DNA from: Clostridium sp. D33t1_170424_F3
GTDB lineage: Bacteria > Bacillota > Clostridia > Oscillospirales > Acutalibacteraceae
Length of the DNA stretch: 64,000 bases
Direction: 5' to 3'
Assembly: GCF_015667585.1 (NCBI RefSeq)
Contig: NZ_JADPEG010000020.1
Span: 1 to 64,000, forward strand
Shown here: piece after piece, positions 16,558-25,937 of the stretch
Layout of the letters: every line of letters starts with the position of its first letter
Position numbering within the stretch: the stretch's first letter is position 1
Position numbers and translations under genes: made by a program
Notes under the pieces: model-generated
What the model was told of the DNA's origin: nothing
What the model saw: the letters and a program-made list of their open reading frames with translations, nothing else
Databases searched by the model: none

Positions 16558-17256
16558 CTATTCGGAAAGAATCCGTCCGTCGGTAGAAACCACTACAACA
16601 TGCCACGGCAAAAACTTTCCACTTGCTTGAAGCGCATTTTTAACCGCGTTTTCAATTCCTCCGCAACAGGGAACTTCCATTCGCACAACAGTGACGCTGT
16701 GTATGTTATTTTGCATGATAATATCCGTTAACTTCTCCGCATAGTCTCCCTCGTCCAGCTTCGGGCAACCGATCAGCGTTACCCGGCCCCGCATAAACTT
16801 TTGATGGAATCCTCCATATGCGTAAGCAGTACAATCAGCAGCGATTAACAAGTCCGCCCCATCAAAATAAGGAGCATTGACCGGAACCAGCTTGATTTGT
16901 ACCGGCCATTGAGAAAGCATACTGCCGGATTCCACCGGCCCTGGGACCGATTCGGTCTGTCGGATAATTTGTTTACTCTGGGTGCCAGGGCAGCCACAGG
17001 GTAACGGTTTGGAAACACTTTTTTCCTTGGCCGCCTGTACTGCCGCATGATCATACGCAGGCGCTTCGCGTTCCTCAAACGTGATCGCTCCCGTGGGGCA
17101 AACGGGCAGGCAATCACCCAAACCATCGCAGTAATCCTCCCGCAGCAGCTTCGCTTTGCCGTCTGCCATGCCGATCGCGCCTTCGTGGCATGCCGCCGCG
17201 CAAAGACCACACCCATTACATTTTTCTTCATTAATGTGAATCATTCTACGTTTCAC
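16558..17256 (-). CDS. 4Fe-4S ferredoxin-domain partner of Hcp
   Basis: A 232-residue protein with two [4Fe-4S] motifs at the N-terminus (CNGCGLCAAAC and CDGLGDCLPVC, residues about 13-55). The C-terminal part carries further cysteines (CGCPG near 93, GCPKLDEGDY near 168, PCCGG near 200). The GTG at 17256 is spaced eight bases from GGGAGG; an internal ATG at 17244 is the alternative. Located immediately upstream of hcp in the same transcript, it is most likely the electron donor for the hybrid-cluster protein. Confidence 0.88.
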   Translation of the reverse strand: MKRRMIHINEEKCNGCGLCAAACHEGAIGMADGKAKLLREDYCDGLGDCLPVCPTGAITFEEREAPAYDHAAVQAAKEKSVSKPLPCGCPGTQSKQIIRQTESVPGPVESGSMLSQWPVQIKLVPVNAPYFDGADLLIAADCTAYAYGGFHQKFMRGRVTLIGCPKLDEGDYAEKLTDIIMQNNIHSVTVVRMEVPCCGGIENAVKNALQASGKFLPWHVVVVSTDGRILSE

Positions 17257-17619
17257 GCCTCTGTCCTCCCAAATTTCAGTTCTTTTCCATCTTTACCGTA
17301 CTTTTCCGTTTTCTGACTATTGTTTCTATGCGAATGTTCCATATAGCCGTTCGGGAAAGCTGCGTCCTCAAAAAGTCATATTGGCGAATATGTGTCTTTG
17401 GCATCGCATTCGCAATGCTTCTGCCTTTTCTTCTCAGCTGTAATTGCCCTGTTTTTCTGAACTTATCGTACTATATGGGAATCTGTTTGTATGTTGTTTT
17501 TACAACGAAAGAACAAAATTTAAAAGGACTGCATAATTCCTATTGCAAGATACGAACGGATTTGCCGTTTTGTAAAAACATTTCAGCGGTTGTTGGAGGA
17601 TAAGCCTACGTGATATCTG
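17257..17619. other. Intergenic region upstream of the hcp operon
   Basis: AT-rich 363-bp stretch upstream of the divergent ferredoxin/hcp operon. A weak plus-strand frame here has no ribosome site and no recognisable domain, so I do not call it a gene. No clear promoter or Fnr/Rex-type palindrome was found by eye. Confidence 0.5.
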
Positions 17620-17621
17620 TG

Positions 17622-17935
17622 TCATAGTGAAACCAAATAAAAAAGCCAAGATAAAACAGATACATAACTGCATCGGTTTTTCTTGGCTTTTCTGGGATGT
17701 GTTGACAAAACAGATCCCCAGCTGAACACAGCCACAACAGACTCCCGGCTTCTGAACTGTACCAGGATCAAAGGACAGTTGCTGGAGACCCGCCGGTTCA
17801 GATGCCGATCGTCTACCGCCCGCGCTGATGACGTCAGCCGCTTGAGGGGCCGTAATACCCGGCCCGCAGCCCAGTAGGTACATCCACGGTCAGGACCACA
17901 ATGAGTTTCATCGCCAAATCGGTTGCAAAGCACCG
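17622..17935 (-). pseudogene. Relic of a histidine kinase (HAMP segment)
   Basis: The minus strand encodes YWAAGRVLRPLKRLTSSARA followed by VDDRHLNRRVS, a clear HAMP linker from a sensor kinase. Upstream residues in another frame look like a membrane segment. No kinase core follows; the reading turns to nonsense near the hairpin at 17641-17691. It is a short remnant in a decayed region. Confidence 0.55.
17641..17719. repeat. Hairpin plus conserved tail motif, copy A
   Basis: AAAAGCCAAGA (17641-17651) pairs with TCTTGGCTTTT (17681-17691). Ten bases later comes TTGACAAAACAGATCCCC (17702-17719), a near copy of the tail found after unrelated hairpins at 28988-29055 and 33377-33468. Confidence 0.6.
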
Positions 17936-18004
17936 CCGCAGAAGCCGCCGGATGCGGGCCTCCAGCTCCTAGACCACTCGGGCGTACCGGTCAGGTCTAC
18001 GGCC

Positions 18005-18247
18005 GAGTGGGCGGCGTTCTTTTCGCTGCCTGTGGGTGTGGGCAGTTCTCCAAAAACACGGCTCGCCAGCACAAACATTTCAAGCCGGGTGGCCTGTTTC
18101 TCCTTATCAAAGCCCTCAAGGACCGCTTTGCGGTCTGCCTTGGGGTTATAGCAGTCCCGCCCCGGGGGCTGGGGCTGCGCAGACAGTCAGCGTCAGGGCC
18201 AAGGTCAGCGCCGTCGCCGTCAGTTCTGTAAAAAGCCTTGTTTCCAT
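18005..18247 (-). pseudogene. Relic of a secreted SLH-domain protein
   Basis: From an ATG at 18247 the minus strand encodes a signal peptide (METRLFTELTATALTLALTL) that soon meets a stop. In another frame the same strand gives ATRLEMFVLASRVFGELP and then DLTGTPEWSRS, which resembles S-layer-homology repeats. The frames are broken, so this is a decayed cell-surface gene. Confidence 0.5.
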
Positions 18248-18548
18248 AAAAATATCCTTTCTTTTTCCGCGACACAGTAGGGCAGCGCGGGGTACTGTGA
18301 TTAGAGATTACCACATCCTTTGTTAGATTATTGTCAGGGCTGGCGACTACTGCCAAACCATCTGCTGTGGGCCTCTGAATAGGCGGGAATAGAAATCCGA
18401 AGGGGCTGTCCGGCTTTCTATTGACCGCTATGGTTAAATCACAAATTCAACAGGATGCTTTTATTTGATCTAATTAAAACAGAAAACTTTTCATACCTCA
18501 GTGACATCTAAATAATGTATTCATTATTTTTATTGTGAGGTAGTTCTA

Positions 18549-19433
18549 ATGAAAAAAACAGTTATACTGCTTTCCACACTTCTTATGGCGCTGGCCCTAA
18601 TATCCTGTCAAGATGCCGGCACCTCTGGCACTCCTCCGCTTCCGGATGCTTCTTCATCATCCTCCGCCAACACAGCGCTTATGTCCTACTCTAATCTGAA
18701 GGACGACGCTTCCAAAGTCGAGGTAAGACAGTTTCTGGAGTCTGCCGGCATCAATACCGGGTATGTAGACAGCCTCTTTGCCGCCGTTGACGATTACAAT
18801 ACTTTGGACGCTTCCCTTTCTCAGAATATCGGATTTGTTGAGGCGTCTCTTCAAGACCCTGAGTATTCAGGTATTGAGTGGCCGGGCGACCGGGACTACT
18901 ATGACGCCAACTGCCGCGTTACCGCCTTCGCGCTGATGCGTGACCTGATTACCGCCGTACAGCCGCAGACGGCGGACAGCTTTGCCGCCTATGACCAGGA
19001 GATCATTGGGCAGAATCCCTGGTATCAGTTGAATGACGCCGAACAGGGAAATTTCTTCGCCCTGATCGACGCCGTGGCGGTGGAACCAACCACTGATTTC
19101 AACGTGGTCCGGGAAGGCTTTTTGAAAGAATGGCAGACCCGCGGCATCACGTTCTCATCGGGCCCCGTTTCCCTCATAAGCGTTATCGTCCACAGCGAAC
19201 TGGACAACATTGCCTTTATCGGTCACTGCGGCGTGCTTGTGGACAATGGAACGCAGCTGCTCTTTTTGGAAAAGTATGGCCCGGCGCAACCCTATCAGGC
19301 TACACTGCTCAAAGACCGGGGCGAACTTAAAACCTACCTGATGTCCCGATTCCAAAACTTCTATACGGAAGGTGTTTCCGCTAAACCTTTTCTCCTTGAG
19401 AATGACAGCGTATTCCCCGGCCAGGTCGGCTAA
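18549..19433 (+). CDS. DUF4300-like lipoprotein
   Basis: A 294-residue exported lipoprotein. The signal peptide MKKTVILLSTLLMALALISC ends in a lipobox with Cys-20, followed by a Ser-rich linker. The mature part (about 45-294) contains NCRVTAFAL, EWQTRGITFSSGPVSLIS, FIGHCGVLV and LLFLEKYGP, which I match to the DUF4300 family of uncharacterised surface lipoproteins. A conserved Cys/His set (Cys near 120, His-Cys near 226) could hint at a papain- or NlpC-like fold, but that is speculation. GAGGTAG precedes the ATG. Confidence 0.75.
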   Translation: MKKTVILLSTLLMALALISCQDAGTSGTPPLPDASSSSSANTALMSYSNLKDDASKVEVRQFLESAGINTGYVDSLFAAVDDYNTLDASLSQNIGFVEASLQDPEYSGIEWPGDRDYYDANCRVTAFALMRDLITAVQPQTADSFAAYDQEIIGQNPWYQLNDAEQGNFFALIDAVAVEPTTDFNVVREGFLKEWQTRGITFSSGPVSLISVIVHSELDNIAFIGHCGVLVDNGTQLLFLEKYGPAQPYQATLLKDRGELKTYLMSRFQNFYTEGVSAKPFLLENDSVFPGQVG

Positions 19434-19524
19434 CTGCGAACCCCCCACTATGACGAACGGGAGCATGCGTTTGTATCAGACAGCCATCTGTGCTGCACTT
19501 TGAAAAAATGAAGGCAGGAGAAAA

Positions 19525-19692
19525 ATGGCGTACGTCTGCAAGAATTGCCACTATAAATTGGAACAAGCCACGTTGGAGGTGGAGCAGCGCCCGGACTGCG
19601 GGAAGCACTACTGCATCAGACCCGCTACAGCGGCGGAATCTGTGGCATATCAAAATCGGAAACAGGAACATTTAAGGAAAAATACCCCCTGA
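19525..19692 (+). CDS. Short zinc-ribbon-like protein with one knuckle cysteine replaced
   Basis: A 55-residue protein from the ATG at 19525, preceded by GCAGGAG. It begins MAYVCKNCHYKLEQ and continues VEQRPDCGKHYC. The pattern CxxC...xPDCGK is that of rubredoxin-like zinc ribbons, but the first cysteine of the second knuckle is Arg. A further Cys three residues after Gly-Lys-His might substitute. The stop codon lies inside the terminator stem. Probably cotranscribed with the DUF4300 gene, 91 bases upstream. It may be degenerate. Confidence 0.6.
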   Translation: MAYVCKNCHYKLEQATLEVEQRPDCGKHYCIRPATAAESVAYQNRKQEHLRKNTP

Positions 19693-19718
19693 TGCATCCT
19701 TACATCAGGGGGTATTTT
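19679..19718. terminator. Bidirectional terminator
   Basis: AAAATACCCCCTGATG pairs with CATCAGGGGGTATTTT. The left arm contains the stop codon of the 55-residue gene. It separates this unit from the minus-strand phosphorelay genes. Confidence 0.88.
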
Positions 19719-19795
19719 ATCGTTGTCCATTCCCTCTTATCAAATGAAAAGGGCGAAATTTTAAACTCCATTTCATATCGGTATCCCTGCATACA

Positions 19796-22616
19796 TCACT
19801 GGGAAACACTACTGTGCAGCAGATCATACAGCAGGCGGTAGAGATAGCTCACGTCCAGCAGCTTGGGGACAAAGCCGTTCATTCCGGAGGCCATCGCCGC
19901 GTCCACATCCTCCTTAAAGGTGTTGGCGGTCATGGCTACGATCGGGACGGTGGCCGCGTCCGGGCGCTCCAGAGCCCGGATGGCGCGGGTGGCCTCCAGA
20001 CCGTTCATCCCGGGCATTTGAATGTCCATCAGAATTACCTGGAATTCGCTCGGCTGGCTTTCTGTAAAGCGCTCCAGCGCCTGGCTTCCGTCTACGCTCC
20101 AGCGCCTGGCTTCCGTCTACGCTCCGGCACACTCTTGCCCCTTGAATCTCCAAAAGCTGGGCCGCGATCTCGGCGTTGAGGTTGTTGTCCTCCGCCAGGA
20201 GGATATTGACGCCGCACAGCAGTTTTCCCTCCGGCTGCCCATCCTGTCCGTTCAGAAATTCGTCATCAGAGCTGTCCAGCGGCAGGGTGACCGTGAAGTA
20301 GAACTCGCTTCCCTGGCCGGGAGCACTCCTGACCCGCAGCTCACCGCCCATCTTCTGGACGATGCTGCTGATGATGGGCAGACCCAAACCGGTCCCCTGG
20401 CTCTTGGCGCGGCTGGTGCCCACCTGTTCAAAGCTCCCGAAGATGCGCTTCTGGTCCTCCAGCGTGATGCCTGCCCCGGTATCCCGTAACCGGAAGGTGA
20501 AGACGGCCTCTATGCTGTTCCCGGCCTCCTCCGTTACCGTCAGGAAGACCGCCCCTCCTGACGGAGTAAACTTAAATGCATTGGAGAGCAGATTGGTGAG
20601 TACTTGCCGCAGGCGAATGACATCGCCCGTGAGGCCGCTGTGCGTAATCTCCTTTTCCAACGTGTACTTGAGGCCCCGCCGCCGGGCCTCGGGTTCCATC
20701 ATGGCCTGGATCTCGCCCAGTATGCGCTCCATAGAGAAGGGTTCACTGTCGATTCGGCTCATGTCCAAGATGTCGTTGATGAGATCCAGCATATAGTGGG
20801 AGGAGGCCCGGAGCTTCATCAGGTTCTCCCGCACGTCGGACGGGACTCCCTCCTTCATACTGGTGAGGTCCGTAAGGCCCACCACGGCGTTCATGGGTGT
20901 ACGCAGTTCGTGGCTCATGCGGGAGAGGAACTCCCCCTTGGCCCGGCTTTCCGCCTCGGCCTTTTCCAGATTGCTCTGCATGACGGCGGCCCGCATCCGG
21001 GACCGGTAGACCCACAGCACCACCGCTACCAGGGCTAAAAGGAACACCGTCAGCACGGCTATGAAGGTCAGGGGATTGGCGTAAATGAGCTCCATCAGCG
21101 AAAGCCGGCTGTTCCCGATGGAAACCATGTTCCGATCCAAAATCGTAGAGCGCTCCTTGGTGGAGAGGCTGTTGATGGCCTTGTTAAGGATAGTCAGCAG
21201 GTTGGGGTCGGCGGGCCTGCTCAGCGCGAAACTGAGGTCACTGCGATCGTTGACCGGGGTCACCGGCACCAGGTTGGAGAAGTGGTAGCGCTGGATATCC
21301 CACTCCATGCGGCTGGCCAAGCCGTAGGAAAAGTCCGCCTTGCCCTCGTTCACCGCACGGAGAACGTCGGTGACGGTGGGATAGGTCCGCACCTCAGCGG
21401 CTATGATCCCGGTGGGCAGCGGCTGCCCCTCGACAACGGCGCAAACCAGATCGTTGTCCGGATAGGTGGACGCCTTGTTGCGCACCACGATGTTATTCAG
21501 ATCCGCGTAGGACGATGTAAGGGTCAGCCCCTGCTATACCGACTCTTCCTCGCTCCCCAAGTAGAAGCCCAGCAACTCCGCTTTCCCCTCCTGAACCATG
21601 CGCACCGCGTCGCTGTAACTGTCCGTGGTGACGTATGTGAAGGTAAGCCCCATAAATTCGGACATCGCGGCGAGGGTATCCGGCACGATCCCATTATGGA
21701 GCGTGTCCGCCTCACTGAGGCAAAACAGGGGATGGTAGCTCCCGGGCACCGCCACGGTTACGGTGTCCCGGCCCTGAACATACTCCCGCTCCGCCTCGTT
21801 GAGCTGAATGTCGATGGCGCTCCGGTCCTGAAAGTGCGCCGCATACCGCTCCGGGCTGAAGTTCGGGTTGGAGTCCGCGATCTTCTCCAGGGCCATGTTC
21901 AGCCCGTCCAGAATCTCCTGATCGCCCACATGGGTCACGATATAGTAGGGCTGCGAGTCGAAGGAGGCGACGGTGCGGAAGTCGATTGGATTTTCGAACC
22001 CATTCCCCAGCAGCAGATCCACCTCGCCGTTTTTCAGATAGGGGTAAAGTTTCCCGTTCTCTGGGAGCTGCTCATAGGAATAGATTCGGAGCTCACAGTT
22101 CAGATTGTGCATGGACAGGAACTCCTGCAGCCGCCGGATGTTTTCCACTGCCCGCTCATACACGCCGATGGTCTTGCCGTTAAGGCTCCGCAAATCATAG
22201 CTGTTGATGCTGCCGTCGTCCCGGCGGGCCATGAGTATTGATTTGCTGTATCCGATGTTGTAATCCGGGTAGGCAAAGTATTCCTCAAAGCCGGGGGAGT
22301 AGTAGTTGCCCCCCATCAGGTCGTACTTACCATCCAGGAACTCGCCAATCATGTGGTCGCCGTCGGCGTCGATGTACTCGTACTCCCAGCCGGTGTACTT
22401 GGCGATCTCGTTGAGGTAGTCCACCACCAGGCCATGGCGGCTGCCGTCCGCCGCCGTCTCAGTGAGTCCCGCCACCTCGGGGAAAGGGACCTGGAGCACG
22501 CGGGGTTCCTGCTCCGCCGCCAGTGCGCCGGTACACAGCACGGCAGTCAGAAACGCCGTCAGGAGTGCGGCGGTCCCCCGCCTGATCCAGTTTTTCGGCC
22601 GTTTTCCCATAGTCAT
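19796..22616 (-). pseudogene. Hybrid histidine kinase with periplasmic-binding-like sensors, doubly broken
   Basis: From the ATG at 22616 (AGGAG upstream) the gene encodes a signal peptide, a first SBP_bac_3-like domain (about residues 35-265) and the start of a second. An in-frame TAG at 21536-21534 stops it at codon 361; the same frame then continues intact through a membrane helix (LTFIAVLTVFLLALVAVVLW), HisKA (FLSRMSHELRTPMNAVVG), HATPase and the start of a receiver (ILLAEDNNLNAE). A 25-bp tandem duplication at 20070-20119 shifts the frame within the receiver; removing one copy restores RSVDGSQALERFTESQ and then ILMDIQMPGMNG through to the stop at 19796. Without both lesions the protein would be about 930 residues. 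Confidence 0.88.
20070..20119. repeat. Perfect 25-bp tandem duplication inside a receiver domain
   Basis: The 25-base unit at 20070-20094 is repeated exactly at 20095-20119, and six bases of a third copy follow. Because 25 is not a multiple of three, the duplication causes the frameshift in the hybrid kinase. Loss of one copy by slippage or recombination would restore the frame. Confidence 0.97.
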
Positions 22617-22650
22617 CTATAACTCCTTTAAGCGGATCGGGGGCGTCCGT

Positions 22651-25284
22651 TTATTCGTGACCACCCCTGCGGATACAATCCGCAAGCGTTTTGCAAAGCT
22701 GCGCCACATCCAGCGGCTTGCTGACGTGGGCGTTCATCCCCGAAGCCAGTGCTGCGGAAATATCGTCGCTGAACGCATTTGCCGTTGTGGCGATGATGGG
22801 GATGGTATGGGCCAGGGGGTGCTTTGACGCACGAATACACCTGGTGGCCTCATGTCCGTCCATGACTGGCATCTGTACATCCATCAAAATGGCGTCGTAG
22901 TCTCCCGGCTTGGAGGCAAGGAAGGCGTCCAGCGCCTGCTGGCCGTCTTCCACACAGTCCACGGTAGCCCCGCTCATGCGCAGCAGCGTCGCCGCGATCT
23001 CCTCATTGAGGGCGTTGTCCTCTGCCATCAGCAGGTGGAAGCCCTCCAGAGGCTTGCCGTCAGGTTTTTGTTTTCCGGTATCGGCCGGCTGTCCCTTGTG
23101 CTCCAGCGCTGCCCTGATCGTGGCATAGACGGAGGAGCGGTAAAGGGGTTTGGGAAGGAAACCGTTGACGCCCGCAGCCCGGGCCTCCTTCTCCACTTCG
23201 GAAATATCGTAGGCTGAGATCATCACGATGGGGACGTCGTCTCCCACCTCCCGGCGGATGCGGCGGGTCACCTCTACGCCATCCATATCGGGCATCTTCC
23301 AGTCAATGAGGCACAGGTCGATGTCCCGCCCCGCCCTATGTGTCTTCTTCACCAGTTCCACGCCCTCGGCGCCGGACAGGCGCCATTCCGCGCCGATCTT
23401 GATCTTTTCCAGCAGAACGGCCGTCTGTTCGCAGACCTGCTGCTCGTCGTCCACAATCAGAGCCCGAAGCCTCTGCTGTGCAAAATCAGGCTCCGGTATG
23501 CTGTTCTCTTTCCCCTTTTGGAACGGCAGGTCCACGATACAGGTGGTACCCACGTTGGGTTCGCTCTCGATCTGGATCTGGCCGCCCATCAGCGCAACCA
23601 GGTTTTTCGTAATGGACATGCCAAGTCCCGTGCCGCCAAAGCGTTTCGAGATGGAGGCGTCCGCCTGTTCAAAGGGCTGGAAGATGCGTTCCGCGGCCTC
23701 CTTCGTCATGCCGATCCCGGTATCGGAGAGAATAAAACGGAGAACGTCGGTGGTGTTTCCGATCTTATGCCTGGAAACATTCAGGCGGATGCTGCCGCCC
23801 GGCGCGGTGAACTTCACCGCATTGGAGCTGAGGTTCAAAAGAATCTGGTTGAGCCGCAGGGAGTCGCCGATAAAGACGGTATCCTCTCCAAAGCCCTCCA
23901 TGGTTTCCCTGAATTCAATTTCCTTTCCCTTGGCCTGGGCATAAACGGTGGAGACAAACCCGTTGACGACCTCAAAAATGTCAAAGGACTCGTTTTGCAG
24001 CACCATCTTGCTGCTCTCAATTTTGGACATATCCAGCACGTCGTTGATCAGCATCAGCAGGTGCTTGGAGGAGAAGGTGATCTTCGCCAGGCAGTCCTCC
24101 ACTCTGGCGGGGTCCTTGACGGAAGCGGCCGCAATCGTGGTCATGCCGATGATGGCGTTAAGCGGCGTGCGGATCTCATGGCTCATACGGGACAGGAACT
24201 CGCTTTTGGCCATATTGGCACGCTCTGCGGTCAGCATGGCTTCCTGCAGGACCTGACGGGACCGGACCTCCTCGGTGCGGTCGGAAAACACGGTGATAAG
24301 CTGCGGAGTGGTGATATCTTCCACCCGGTAGACCCGGATCAGCATCCAGCGTTTTTCCTTGTTGGGTTTGGTATACTCTACCAGCTTTTCAAGGGGTGAG
24401 GCGGTCAGGGGATCGCCGACCCGCTCCCGGAAGTCCTGCGTGTCCTCCTCACTCAGGCCCTGATAGAGGTTTTCCACATCCGTCATCTGAATCCCCAATA
24501 TCCGCTCCACATTTAGCCCGCGGTAGCTGATGGTCCCGGTGTTGGCGTCCCGGATGATGAACGCGTCGTCGATGCTCAGCGACAAGTTGTCAAACAGCTT
24601 GCTGCGGTAAACAAGCTCCTTCCTCTGGTGGTGCAGGACAAACTGGGAGACCAGCAACACGGCCACCATCAGGCCCATCAGTACAATAGAAGCGATCAGA
24701 TTGGATTGCCGCAGCGCATTCGCCGTCTCTCCATAGCCCACCTTTTTCGCCTGGGCGGTGTTGATTATTTCTTCCGTCTGATGAAGCGCCTCGTCATAGA
24801 GCGGCTGCAGATGTTTCTGCGCGTAAGCCTCAATATCCTCCGCCGTAGTATCCGGCCGGGCGCAGAAGTCCAGATAATCCGCCTGTTCCGTCTGCAAAAG
24901 TGCCAGCGTATCCTTTAATGCCTGCACGTCTTCCGCGTCGCCCAAATACAGCTTCTCAATTTGGGCCACCGGGGTATCCAGCAGACGATCCAACTCCTCC
25001 AGGCTGACCCTAGCAAAGTCCACATCGTCGACACTGGAGTAGCGCTCCAGCCGCCCGGTTCGAAGGCTCATTTCAGAGACGTAGAGCTTCACATCCCCAG
25101 CGGAGATCACCACCTCAAAGGGATGGTCCGAAATGATCTCCGTCTGCGCCGCCAGACTGGCGGAGTTATTGATGGTCATAGCCAGATAGCAGAGCATCAG
25201 CAGGATGAGGATCACCGTACTGATGACGCTCAACCGCTGGCTCCGGATCACGGACCGCTCTTTTTCTTTCACAGTTTTTTGCAT
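22651..25284 (-). CDS. Hybrid histidine kinase with two receiver domains
   Basis: An intact 877-residue kinase from the ATG at 25284 (MQKTVKEKERS), which has GAGGAG nine bases upstream; an in-frame ATG at 25347 would add 21 residues but has no ribosome site. Two membrane helices flank an extracytoplasmic four-helix-type sensor (about residues 45-200). A PAS-like region (about 230-350), HisKA (FLSRMSHEIRTPLNAIIGM), HATPase (DTGIGM, GGTGLGMSI) and two receivers follow, with phospho-Asp in CLIDWKMPDMDG and ILMDVQMPVMDG. No HPt domain is present. It lies between two damaged partners in the same orientation. Confidence 0.9.
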   Translation of the reverse strand: MQKTVKEKERSVIRSQRLSVISTVILILLMLCYLAMTINNSASLAAQTEIISDHPFEVVISAGDVKLYVSEMSLRTGRLERYSSVDDVDFARVSLEELDRLLDTPVAQIEKLYLGDAEDVQALKDTLALLQTEQADYLDFCARPDTTAEDIEAYAQKHLQPLYDEALHQTEEIINTAQAKKVGYGETANALRQSNLIASIVLMGLMVAVLLVSQFVLHHQRKELVYRSKLFDNLSLSIDDAFIIRDANTGTISYRGLNVERILGIQMTDVENLYQGLSEEDTQDFRERVGDPLTASPLEKLVEYTKPNKEKRWMLIRVYRVEDITTPQLITVFSDRTEEVRSRQVLQEAMLTAERANMAKSEFLSRMSHEIRTPLNAIIGMTTIAAASVKDPARVEDCLAKITFSSKHLLMLINDVLDMSKIESSKMVLQNESFDIFEVVNGFVSTVYAQAKGKEIEFRETMEGFGEDTVFIGDSLRLNQILLNLSSNAVKFTAPGGSIRLNVSRHKIGNTTDVLRFILSDTGIGMTKEAAERIFQPFEQADASISKRFGGTGLGMSITKNLVALMGGQIQIESEPNVGTTCIVDLPFQKGKENSIPEPDFAQQRLRALIVDDEQQVCEQTAVLLEKIKIGAEWRLSGAEGVELVKKTHRAGRDIDLCLIDWKMPDMDGVEVTRRIRREVGDDVPIVMISAYDISEVEKEARAAGVNGFLPKPLYRSSVYATIRAALEHKGQPADTGKQKPDGKPLEGFHLLMAEDNALNEEIAATLLRMSGATVDCVEDGQQALDAFLASKPGDYDAILMDVQMPVMDGHEATRCIRASKHPLAHTIPIIATTANAFSDDISAALASGMNAHVSKPLDVAQLCKTLADCIRRGGHE

Positions 25285-25361
25285 CACTTTTAACTCCTCG
25301 TTTTCCGGCCGGGCGCTTGCCTTCTTAAATCTTTGCCACCCAAACATTTTTTCATCGGCTT

Positions 25362-25741
25362 TTATGGCTCCAAAACCTTGCTGAGTGTTGCTTTCCGCAC
25401 GGCCATGCCAATGGGCTTGGCCACGTGGGCGGTCATACCCGCATCCGCGGCGGTCCGGACGTCCTCCGCAAAGGCGTTGGCCGTAAGCGCAATGATGGGA
25501 ATGGTTTTTGCATCGGGCCGCGCCAAGGCGCGGATGGCGCGGGACGCCTCATATCCATTCATAACTGGCATAACGATATCCAGCAGGATGAGGGGAAAAT
25601 CCCCCGTATACTGCCGCAGGCAAGGGCCTTCTGTCCGTTTTCCGCTTCCACAACGTCGTAATCCGGCCTCAATATCTCACACAGAAGGCTGCGGTTGAGC
25701 GCGTTGTCCTCCACTACCAGAATCTTCTTTTTCGCGGTCAT
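25362..25741 (-). pseudogene. Stand-alone CheY-like receiver with a one-base frameshift
   Basis: The minus-strand ATG at 25741 begins MTAKKKILVVEDNALNRSLL and runs through VEAENGQKALA, then goes out of frame. The receiver resumes in a neighbouring frame as LRQYTGDFPLILLDIVMPVM and ends ALTANAFAEDVRTAADAG plus AKPIG. A single missing base near 25613-25618 explains this. It precedes the intact hybrid kinase by about 75 bases and would be the first gene of the phosphorelay operon. Confidence 0.82.
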
Positions 25742-25886
25742 CACACTTTGACACCCCTTTTGTCTCTCATGCGGCAAGTATTAATTGTTCAGATACATAT
25801 TTATCAATAAGTATAGCAAATAGAAAGGGAAATAGCAACCTTGCGTCGAAAATGAGAAGGTTGTAGAAATCCAGCCCGAAAAATGC

Positions 25887-25907
25887 TATACTACACTTAT
25901 CATAAGT
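25887..25907 (+). promoter_or_regulatory. Extended -10 promoter with palindrome at the start site
   Basis: TGC-TATACT (25884-25892) is an extended -10 without a good -35. Directly after it is the perfect palindrome ACTTAT-C-ATAAGT (25895-25907), which fits a GntR-type operator and suggests autoregulation of the following gene. Confidence 0.5.
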
Positions 25908-25937
25908 CGGATTCCCAGGAAAAATGGAGGGCCTGTT

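Noticed and set aside
17328-17603. Plus-strand frame with a hydrophobic segment upstream of the hcp operon
   Set aside because: No ribosome site, no family match, and it lies in AT-rich intergenic DNA.
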